9,067 nucleotides of DNA from DHVE2 group archaeon. Lineage in GTDB: Archaea > Thermoplasmatota > Thermoplasmata > Thermoplasmatales > Aciduliprofundaceae. Shown here piece by piece: positions 1-5,368 of this stretch. The stretch spans positions 1-9,067 of the forward strand of contig WALH01000005.1 of assembly GCA_015522935.1 (NCBI GenBank), in the 5' to 3' direction. The notes beneath the pieces were generated by a model. The model was not told where the DNA came from. It was given only the letters and a program-made list of their open reading frames with translations, and did not search any database. Position 1 is the stretch's first letter. Every line of letters begins with the position of its first letter. The translations under genes were made by a program, and so were the position numbers.

Positions 1-2318
1 AGTTTGACCCCTCTAGCATTTCTACCCATGACGGATACATTTGCTACGGAAATTCTTATGCTCATTCCATTCTTTGTTAAGAGTATTACCTCTGAATCAT
101 CGTCCACGACCAAGCTTTTAACGACGAAGGAGTTTCTTATGGCTATATTTCTTATTCCTATACCCCCCCTGTTTGTTCTCCTATAATCGTCTATGAGCGT
201 TCTCTTTCCATGACCATCCGATAGAATTGCAAAAACATAATTTCCCTCCGTGCTCAATGCTGCTGAAATAACTTCATCACCATCCCGTAGTCTTATTCCC
301 TTTACTCCGCGAGCGTTGCGGCCCATTATCCTTACCGCTTCCTCAGGAAACCTTATTGCCTGTCCAAACTTTGTGAAGAGGAATACATCGCTATCTCCTG
401 AAGTTACTAAAACATCCACAGTTTCATCATCTTCATCAAAATTTATAGCCCGAATCCCGGTACTCCTTATGTTGGAGAACTCGCTTAAATAAGTTCTCTT
501 AACCACACCCCTTCTGGTCACAAAAAACAGGATGCCCTCAAATTCATGCACAGAAATCATCCTTATTACTTCACCATCGATTCTCTTTATAATATTCACT
601 ATGGCCCTGCCCTTGGCACGTCGGCTTGCTTCCGGAATCTCATAGGTTTTCGAGGCGAATACTTTTCCTGTAGAGGTGAAGAAAAGGAGTGTGTCGTGAC
701 TGTTTGCCTTTACCACATCCCTAACAAGGTCATTTTCACCGTGGGAAATCATCAAGCCCTTTCCACCCCGCCGCTGAACCTTGTACTCGTCCAAGGTCAC
801 TCTTTTTATATATCCTCTATGCGTTAATATGACCACATTCTCCTCCTCGGGAATGAGTTCTTCTATGCTTCTTCTCTCAATTCTACCCATCACTATTTCT
901 GTTCTCCTTTTATCACTGTATTTCTCTCTTATCTCATTGAATTCTTTTTTGAGAATATCTCTACGAAGATTTTCATCCTCAAGTATCTTTTTGTAGAATT
1001 CTATATCCCTTGCAAGCTTCTTATTCTCCTCTTTAAGATTTTTAATTTCCAGTGATGTAAGACGCTGGAGTTTCATATCCAATATCGCTTTAGCTTGAAC
1101 TTCTGTGAATTCCATTTTCATCAGATTTTTCAATGCATCCTTCGCATCCTTCGAGGCTCTTATAGTTGCAATAACCCTGTCTATCATCCCTAAAGCACGA
1201 ATCAACCCCTCGGTTATGTGTTTCTTTTCCATGGCTTTTTTCAAAAGGTGTTTCGTTTTGCGAAGAAGAACGGTCATGCGATGATTTATGTATTCCTGAA
1301 GAAGTTCTTTGAGATTGAGAATTTTTGGTACGCCATCCACCAAAACTAAGTTTATTATTCCATAGGTGGTTTCTAAATCTGTATGTTCTAAAAGCTGATT
1401 CACAACGATCTCCGGATTAACCTCTTTTTTGACTTTTATCACTATTCTTATTCCTTCTCGGTCGCTCTCGTCCCTCAGATCTGCAATACCTCGTATCCTA
1501 TCGTTGCGAACCAATTCAGCTATTTTTTTAAGTATGTTGCTTTTGTTGAGTCCGTATGGTATCTCACGAATTATTATTCTCCCACTTTTTATTTCATATC
1601 TGGCCACAATTTTTATTTTTCCTCGCCCTGTTTTATACGCATCCACTAAGCCTTCATATCCGATGATCTTTGCTCCTGTCGGGAAATCTGGACCTTTGAC
1701 AAATTTTAAAAGCTCTTCCACTTTTGCTTCAGGATTGTCAACTAAATAAATAAGCGAATCCATTATCTCGGCTAAATTATGAGGTGGTATGTTGGTTGCC
1801 ATTCCCACAGCAATTCCACTTGAGCCATTGATTAACAAATTCGGAATTCTTGAAGGAAGCACGATGGGCTCTTCAAGAGTGCCATCAAAGTTGGGCATGA
1901 AATCCACAGTATTCATATCTATATCGCTTAACATTTCTTCCGCTATCTTGGATAACCGCGCTTCCGTATATCGCATTGCTGCAGGTGAATCTCCATCTAT
2001 AGAGCCGAAATTTCCTTGACCATCCACCAAAGGATATCTCATTGAGAAGTCCTGCGCCATCCTCGCAAGGGTATTGTAAATGGCCTGATCTCCATGTGGA
2101 TGATATTTACCCATAACCTCTCCCACAATTCTCGCACTCTTTTTGTAAGGTTTGTTGTGAAACAATCCAAGCTGATACATTCCGTAAAGAATACGACGAT
2201 GCACCGGCTTTAATCCGTCTCGAACATCTGGAATTGCACGAGAAACAATAACGCTCATGGCGTAATCCATATAGGATGATTTCATCTCCTCATCTATGGG
2301 GCGCTCAACAATATTCAT
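1..2318 (-). CDS. gyrA: DNA gyrase subunit A, 3' end beyond the window
   Basis: Breakage-reunion subunit of the type IIA topoisomerase that introduces negative supercoils in an A2B2 complex with GyrB. About 772 codons are visible from ATG at 2316-2318. The N-terminal winged-helix region reads DGLKPVHRRILYGM, then HPHGDQAIYNTLARMAQ at about residues 73-89, then AAMRYTEARL with the DNA-cleaving tyrosine at residue 117 (1968-1970). A coiled-coil/tower region rich in K and E follows at roughly 340-480. The C-terminal beta-pinwheel starts near residue 500 and carries an intact GyrA box QRRGGKG at 515-521 (756-776), the element that separates gyrase from topoisomerase IV ParC. Further blades with VMGRNARG motifs follow and the frame is open at base 1; bacterial GyrA is about 800-875 residues, so little should be missing. 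gyrB is not the upstream neighbour. A TATA-like box 24 bp before the ATG suggests a leaderless mRNA separate from the preceding gene. Confidence 0.97.
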   Translation of the reverse strand, partial: MNIVERPIDEEMKSSYMDYAMSVIVSRAIPDVRDGLKPVHRRILYGMYQLGLFHNKPYKKSARIVGEVMGKYHPHGDQAIYNTLARMAQDFSMRYPLVDGQGNFGSIDGDSPAAMRYTEARLSKIAEEMLSDIDMNTVDFMPNFDGTLEEPIVLPSRIPNLLINGSSGIAVGMATNIPPHNLAEIMDSLIYLVDNPEAKVEELLKFVKGPDFPTGAKIIGYEGLVDAYKTGRGKIKIVARYEIKSGRIIIREIPYGLNKSNILKKIAELVRNDRIRGIADLRDESDREGIRIVIKVKKEVNPEIVVNQLLEHTDLETTYGIINLVLVDGVPKILNLKELLQEYINHRMTVLLRKTKHLLKKAMEKKHITEGLIRALGMIDRVIATIRASKDAKDALKNLMKMEFTEVQAKAILDMKLQRLTSLEIKNLKEENKKLARDIEFYKKILEDENLRRDILKKEFNEIREKYSDKRRTEIVMGRIERRSIEELIPEEENVVILTHRGYIKRVTLDEYKVQRRGGKGLMISHGENDLVRDVVKANSHDTLLFFTSTGKVFASKTYEIPEASRRAKGRAIVNIIKRIDGEVIRMISVHEFEGILFFVTRRGVVKRTYLSEFSNIRSTGIRAINFDEDDETVDVLVTSGDSDVFLFTKFGQAIRFPEEAVRIMGRNARGVKGIRLRDGDEVISAALSTEGNYVFAILSDGHGKRTLIDDYRRTNRGGIGIRNIAIRNSFVVKSLVVDDDSEVILLTKNGMSIRISVANVSVMGRNARGVK

Positions 2319-2338
2319 ACTCAAGGAAATGGCGGAAG

Positions 2339-2345
2339 TTATAAA
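2339..2345 (-). promoter_or_regulatory. TATA box of gyrA
   Basis: The minus strand reads GATTTATAAC, with the core TTTATAA centred 24 bp upstream of the gyrA ATG at 2318. In archaea transcription starts about 22-27 bp downstream of the TATA centre, so the start would fall on or next to the ATG (leaderless). No Shine-Dalgarno sequence lies before the ATG. The box sits in the 42-bp gap after the previous stop codon. Confidence 0.6.
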
Positions 2346-2360
2346 TCTCTTTCGGATTTC

Positions 2361-3068
2361 TCAGAATTTAAGCGTGTGTTTTCCATTCTCTATTTCCATG
2401 ACACTTCCAGTTCTCACATCAATGTACTTTGATGGGTATTTCTCTCTCACGTATCTTTTTGCTTCATTTCCACTGCAATGCGCTGGGGATATGAATTTTG
2501 AGAATTTCGCCAAGTTATCAATCACACGCATGGGTGGACTGTGATATCCTCCTATAACCAAATACACATCCCCGCCAGTCATATCTTTCAATCTTTTTGC
2601 AAGTTTATCCGCTCCCGGATGGGAACACCCAACAATCACAACGATTCCTGTGTTATCTACCTTCACGCCCAACGCATGCTCCTTTATGGATATCCCCAAT
2701 ATATCTGAAAGCCACACATCTTCATCTATTTTCCCTCCTTTATTTTCCACTGGTTCGAGCCCCCATCTTTTCAGAAAAGTGGAATCACCGGGAGGCACAT
2801 ACAATTTTAATCCCTTTGCCACTCTGCCCACATATTCAAATCCACCGTAATGGTCTCCATGATAGTGACTGAGAACTCCCCAACTTAAATCTCTTAGATT
2901 TATCCCCATCTTTTCGGTATTGTATTCAATTATATTGGGGTCGGTATCTGCATCAAATAGAATTTTCCATTTTTCAGATTCTAAGAGGATGCTCCAGCCC
3001 CAATCATTTCTCAATCCCTCACGCCCCACATTGTCGTTTATAATTGTTAATTTAAGTTTGGATACCAT
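2361..3068 (-). CDS. Metallo-beta-lactamase-fold protein, COG1237 (dihydropterin / RFA-P synthase-like)
   Basis: A 235-residue cytosolic metallo-beta-lactamase-fold protein. The metal motif is HYHGDH (H68, H70, D72, H73), followed by H150 in VGCSHPGA, H176 in GGYHSPP and H197-C198 in SPAHCSGNE. The N-terminal I-I-N-D-N and L-F-D-A-D-T-D patterns are typical of COG1237. The best studied relative is the Methanocaldococcus jannaschii enzyme MJ0301, assigned to joining a dihydropterin to ribofuranosylaminobenzene 5'-phosphate in methanopterin synthesis. Many relatives occur in organisms without methanopterin, so the substrate here is open. I chose ATG at 3066-3068 rather than the in-frame TTG at 3083, because a TATA-like box centred near 3092 fits a start at 3068 and the homologous region begins at KLKLTIINDN. 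It lies 41 bp behind the metal permease on the same strand, with its own likely promoter. Family assignment is good; function is tentative. Confidence 0.85.
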   Translation of the reverse strand: MVSKLKLTIINDNVGREGLRNDWGWSILLESEKWKILFDADTDPNIIEYNTEKMGINLRDLSWGVLSHYHGDHYGGFEYVGRVAKGLKLYVPPGDSTFLKRWGLEPVENKGGKIDEDVWLSDILGISIKEHALGVKVDNTGIVVIVGCSHPGADKLAKRLKDMTGGDVYLVIGGYHSPPMRVIDNLAKFSKFISPAHCSGNEAKRYVREKYPSKYIDVRTGSVMEIENGKHTLKF

Positions 3069-3087
3069 AAACCTATATTGCAATCAG

Positions 3088-3096
3088 AAATTTAAC
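3088..3096 (-). promoter_or_regulatory. TATA-like box of the metallo-beta-lactamase gene
   Basis: The minus strand reads GTTAAATTT, centred about 24 bp upstream of ATG 3068 in the 41-bp gap after the permease stop. It would give a leaderless transcript and supports ATG 3068 over TTG 3083. An AGGT close to the ATG is a weak alternative ribosome-binding site if the gene is read through from the metal operon. Confidence 0.45.
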
Positions 3097-3109
3097 ATTT
3101 TTCTTCCGT

Positions 3110-3901
3110 TTATCTCTTCAAAAATGTCAGTGCGTATATTGCTGTGGCCACGAGCCCTGCAAGAGAACTGGGGGCTACACTTATGAAGAAGGAGAGGTAT
3201 ATACCTAAAAGTCCACTTATGAGAGCTATGATAAAAGCCAGACCGATGCATGCTGATATGTTCCCAGCAATTCTCTTTGAAGCGGCGGCTGGCACTATTA
3301 AAAGAGCATAAACCAAAATCACACCCACGCATTTGAGCAGTGAGACCACTCCTATGGCTATAAGAACAAAAAGGAGAGTTTCGTAGTATATTGGCCTGAT
3401 ACCCATGGCCTCTGCGCTATCTGGATCGAATATGGAAAATAGTATTTTCCTGTAAAAAATTAAAAAGAGGAGCACGATTGTTATAACTGAAGCTATTAGA
3501 AGGTTGATATCATCTTCCGTTAAAAGGAGAAGGTCTCCAATTATTAAACCCCATGCCACGGATGCATACTCCCGAATCATGGATAAAAATAGAACTGCAA
3601 GACTCATGGAGAATGCGAACATTATTCCTATTGCAACATCCACATTTTCCTTTTGATACATGAAGTATCCTATGGATAGGGCGAAAAGCACCGAGAAAAG
3701 CATAGCCACAAGAAGTGGCTCCACGGAAAAGAAGGTGAGAGCAATATATATTCCTAAAGCGGCTCCCGCGAGAGCACCATGTGCAATTCCAGATACAAGA
3801 AAAGTGCTTCCTCTGAAAACGGAAAAGCTTCCAATAGTGGCTGCGACAATGGATATGAGAATAACTGCAATTATTGCTCGGATAAGAAATATGCTAAACA
3901 T
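3110..3901 (-). CDS. Metal ABC transporter permease (ABC-3 family; ZnuB/MntB-like)
   Basis: The 263-residue integral membrane subunit of a divalent-metal importer (COG1108). It is very hydrophobic, with about eight or nine predicted helices, beginning FSIFLIRAIIAVILISIVAA. The family hallmark stretch LVYALLIVPAAASKRI is present near residue 200, and FRGSTFLVSGIAHGALAGAA near the N terminus matches the usual amphipathic loop. It would pair with the ATPase encoded just upstream. The start is taken as ATG at 3899-3901, because GGGAGTGA (3907-3914) sits 5 nt before it; ATG at 3907 and TTG at 3919 are also in frame but lie within or upstream of that site. The ATPase stop overlaps this start by 8 nt (ATGTTTAG), which argues for translational coupling. 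Which metal (Zn, Mn or Fe) is carried cannot be told from the sequence. Confidence 0.92.
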   Translation of the reverse strand: MFSIFLIRAIIAVILISIVAATIGSFSVFRGSTFLVSGIAHGALAGAALGIYIALTFFSVEPLLVAMLFSVLFALSIGYFMYQKENVDVAIGIMFAFSMSLAVLFLSMIREYASVAWGLIIGDLLLLTEDDINLLIASVITIVLLFLIFYRKILFSIFDPDSAEAMGIRPIYYETLLFVLIAIGVVSLLKCVGVILVYALLIVPAAASKRIAGNISACIGLAFIIALISGLLGIYLSFFISVAPSSLAGLVATAIYALTFLKR

Positions 3902-4649
3902 GGACATCACTCCCTGCAACGTAGCATATCTTCTCTCTTCTTATTACAGGCACACGAGCACCGTAGAGTTTCTCTAAATTCTCCTCGGTTATGGTATCTG
4001 CTACAAGGCCATAGGATATAACTCTCCTGCGAAGAAGAACAACAACATCAGTGCATTCCACTAGGGGATTTATGTCATGTGTGACGAGGATTATCGTTTT
4101 GTTTTTGCTTATTTTGTGAAGCAATTTTATAAGGCTCATCTTGGTGGCTACATCAGTTCCTGAAAATGGCTCATCTAAGATGAGTATATGGGGTTCATTC
4201 ATAAGAGTTCTTGCGAATAATACCCTCTGCTGCTGTCCTCCGCTGAGAGCATCGAATCTATGGTTCCAGTAGTCTTCCATACCAACAATTTTCAGATATT
4301 TCTTCGCTTTTTTAGTATCATTTTTTGACATCACAAATTTTCTGGCGCTAACAGGCATTAAAACAACATCTCTCACCAAAATAGGAATATTCGTGTTTAT
4401 CCTCTCTCTTTGCGGCAAATAACCTATTATGTTTCGTATTTCCTTTGGTCTTTTTCCGAATATTCTGATATTTCCCTCATGGGGTATGAGATCAAGAATT
4501 GATTTCAACAGTGTTGTTTTTCCTGCACCGTTTGGGCCGATAACAACCACGAAAGATGGATGCCTAATTCGTAAATTTACATCCTCTAAAGCGACATAAT
4601 CCCCGTATCTGACCGTGAGGTTCTTAATCTCAATGCCCTGTTGAAACAT
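3894..4649 (-). CDS. Metal ABC transporter ATP-binding protein (ZnuC/MntA-like)
   Basis: The 251-residue cytoplasmic ATPase subunit of a COG1121 metal importer. Walker A is GPNGAGKT (38-45), the Q-loop glutamine is in GYLPQR (Q80), the signature is LSGGQQQR (135-142), Walker B is ILILDEP with D159-E160, and the switch histidine is H191 in VTHD. All catalytic elements look intact, and the length is normal for the family. It begins inside the regulator gene: ATG 4649 precedes the regulator's stop codon, a 20-nt overlap, and a GGTGAT site lies 5 nt before the ATG. It in turn overlaps the permease start. The order regulator-ATPase-permease indicates one metal-responsive transcription unit. The short tail after LYGARVPVIRREK is typical of this family. 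The specific metal is unknown. Confidence 0.95.
   Translation of the reverse strand: MFQQGIEIKNLTVRYGDYVALEDVNLRIRHPSFVVVIGPNGAGKTTLLKSILDLIPHEGNIRIFGKRPKEIRNIIGYLPQRERINTNIPILVRDVVLMPVSARKFVMSKNDTKKAKKYLKIVGMEDYWNHRFDALSGGQQQRVLFARTLMNEPHILILDEPFSGTDVATKMSLIKLLHKISKNKTIILVTHDINPLVECTDVVVLLRRRVISYGLVADTITEENLEKLYGARVPVIRREKICYVAGSDVHV
3907..3914 (-). promoter_or_regulatory. Ribosome-binding site of the metal permease
   Basis: The minus strand reads GGGAGTGA, close to the archaeal GGAGGTGA consensus, ending 5 nt before ATG 3901. It decides the start in favour of ATG 3901 over ATG 3907 and TTG 3919. It lies within the coding end of the ATPase gene. Confidence 0.6.
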
Positions 4650-5034
4650 CAGGTATCACCCTTCCATGGGGGCAGAACTTCGGGCACCCAATACTCACGA
4701 AGATTTTCTCAACGATATCATCATCCACAATCTCCTGAATTTTGGAGGCACATTGGCATGCCTCCTCCAACTCAACACCATTTCTGTATAGGAGAGTTTC
4801 AATCACCCTGTGATTTCTTATTATTCTCTTGGCCTCCTTCATACCCTTTTCCGTGAGTTTGTACACCTTTCCTATTTTTTTAGCCAGTCCACTGGACACA
4901 AATTTCTGGAGGTACTCAAAGGCTGTGGGTCTCGATACGTTCAATTCATCGGCGAGGGATTTAGGGGTTATCTTCTTTCCATTACATTCAATTTCGTATG
5001 CTTTCACAAGATATTTCAGATATGAGTTAGCCAT
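4630..5034 (-). CDS. DtxR/MntR-family metal-dependent transcriptional regulator with atypical ligands
   Basis: A 134-residue two-domain regulator, similar in length to MntR and without the SH3-like third domain of DtxR. Residues 5-64 form a winged helix (TPKSLADELNVSRPTAFEYL, then YKLTEKG wing); residues 66-134 form the dimerisation/metal domain (IIRNHRVIETLL, then IPD near the end). It presumably represses the downstream ATPase and permease genes when loaded with metal. Aligned by eye, H75 and E79 of the HRVIE motif match conserved ligand positions, but the N-terminal MntR Asp/Glu pair (D8, E11) becomes K7 and V10, and the E..EH ligand set near residue 100 becomes S97, Q100, E101. Instead there are C93, C95, C117 and C121 plus H123, so metal specificity may differ from Mn/Fe. 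The start is fixed by a TATA box 26.5 bp upstream, with an operator-like palindrome between the box and the ATG. Confidence 0.88.
   Translation of the reverse strand: MANSYLKYLVKAYEIECNGKKITPKSLADELNVSRPTAFEYLQKFVSSGLAKKIGKVYKLTEKGMKEAKRIIRNHRVIETLLYRNGVELEEACQCASKIQEIVDDDIVEKIFVSIGCPKFCPHGRVIPDVSTGH
4655..4660 (-). promoter_or_regulatory. Ribosome-binding site of the metal ABC ATPase
   Basis: The minus strand reads GGTGAT, an exact complement of the ATCACC found at archaeal 16S rRNA 3' ends, 5 nt before ATG 4649. It lies inside the regulator gene and supports the 20-nt overlapping start. Confidence 0.6.
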
Positions 5035-5035
5035 C

Positions 5036-5052
5036 GTTAGGTAATACCTAAC
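5036..5052. promoter_or_regulatory. Palindromic operator of the metal operon
   Basis: GTTAGGTA-A-TACCTAAC is a perfect inverted repeat with 8-bp arms and a 1-nt centre. The TTAGG...CCTAA half-sites resemble those of DtxR/IdeR-type boxes, although the spacing differs from the classic 19-bp DtxR box. It begins 1 bp before the regulator's ATG and ends 4 bp from its TATA box. If transcription starts at the ATG, it covers about -2 to -18, where bound protein would block RNA polymerase. Autoregulation by the adjacent gene product is the simplest reading. Confidence 0.75.
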
Positions 5053-5056
5053 CGAG

Positions 5057-5070
5057 TATTTAAATTTCTC
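5057..5070 (-). promoter_or_regulatory. TATA box and BRE of the metal regulator operon
   Basis: The minus strand reads GAGAAA followed by TTTAAATA: a purine-rich BRE-like element (5065-5070) and a TATA box (5057-5064) centred 26.5 bp before ATG 5034. This predicts a leaderless mRNA starting at the regulator's ATG. The same octamer occurs at the same distance in the proS promoter. Confidence 0.7.
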
Positions 5071-5085
5071 CCCAAACCCAAATCA

Positions 5086-5100
5086 AGAGGATATTCCTCT
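5086..5100. repeat. Inverted repeat in the intergenic region
   Basis: AGAGGA-TAT-TCCTCT is a perfect 6-bp inverted repeat with a 3-nt centre, overlapping a second small one (CCTC-T-GAGG, 5096-5104). It lies upstream of the TATA boxes on both sides: about 22 bp beyond the regulator's and 20 bp before the TTATAAAA box of the methyltransferase remnant. It could be a relic operator of the remnant or chance; there is no T-tract to make it a terminator. Confidence 0.35.
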
Positions 5101-5153
5101 GAGGGTTAAAAACAAATCCTTATAAAAGATGGGTAGATTAACTGGAGGGAAGA

Positions 5154-5275
5154 TTGAATATGTTTTATACAAGTAAGTTATATGAAGGTTTGACATCACC
5201 ACCCTATAATGTGGGAGATATCTTGTTGAATATGAAATAAATGAAAATTATGTTAAACTTGCCCAAAAAGAATAA
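5154..5275 (+). pseudogene. Remnant of a beta-class DNA methyltransferase
   Basis: Two neighbouring frames together resemble the two ends of an N4-cytosine/N6-adenine DNA methyltransferase. In the frame of ATG 5160 (26 codons, stop at 5238) the peptide contains KLYEG then LTSPPYNVG: TSPPYN is catalytic motif IV. In the next frame, 5213-5275, the peptide reads GRYLVEYEINENYVKLAQKE and then stops, like the C-terminal end of such enzymes (GR.Y.G.EIN.EYVKLA..R), which follows the SAM-binding FxGxG motif I. In beta-class enzymes motif IV precedes motif I, so this order is what an internal deletion plus frameshift would leave. The middle of the enzyme, including motif I, is gone, and the stretch between KLYEG and the TSPPY motif also looks shortened. 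GGAGGG (5144-5149) and a TATA-like box (5120-5127) may be its old expression signals. It cannot be active. The 26-codon frame being a real small gene is possible but less likely. Confidence 0.65.
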
Positions 5276-5338
5276 AGAAATTTGTTATTGAATTAAATTC
5301 ACCAACACTTTTTGACTACATGGATAATCACGGGAATT

Positions 5339-5346
5339 TTTAAATA
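5339..5346 (+). promoter_or_regulatory. TATA box of proS
   Basis: TTTAAATA is centred 26.5 bp upstream of the proS ATG at 5369, within a longer TTTTTAAATA tract. It predicts transcription starting at the ATG, and no Shine-Dalgarno sequence precedes the gene. Sequence and spacing are identical to those of the divergent regulator promoter. Confidence 0.65.
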
Positions 5347-5368
5347 ATCCCTGATTTTTCTCCGAGAT

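Larger units (their letters stand above)
5035..5368 (+). other. Divergent intergenic region between the metal regulator and proS
   Basis: This 334-bp stretch holds, from left to right: a 17-bp palindrome and the TATA/BRE of the regulator gene, a second inverted repeat at 5086-5100, a TATA-like box TTATAAAA at 5120-5127 with GGAGGG at 5144-5149, a methyltransferase-like gene remnant at about 5154-5275, an AT-rich spacer with nothing I recognise (5276-5336), and the proS TATA box. I see no tRNA or other structured RNA in it. Confidence 0.7.

Noticed and set aside
1..2318. Possibility that the gene is topoisomerase IV parC rather than gyrA
   Set aside because: An intact GyrA box QRRGGKG at residues 515-521 and repeated pinwheel motifs indicate gyrase.
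3069..3083. TTG start at 3083 for the metallo-beta-lactamase gene
   Set aside because: It adds five residues without family support, and the TATA-like box at 3088-3096 would be too close for it.
3084..3332. An 82-codon minus-strand frame overlapping the permease gene
   Set aside because: It is in another frame of the permease, whose transmembrane pattern and family motifs are intact.
5332..5351. Imperfect palindrome GGGA...TCCC around the proS TATA box
   Set aside because: Only the outer 4 bp and the A/T core match; the symmetry mostly comes from the TTTAAA core itself.
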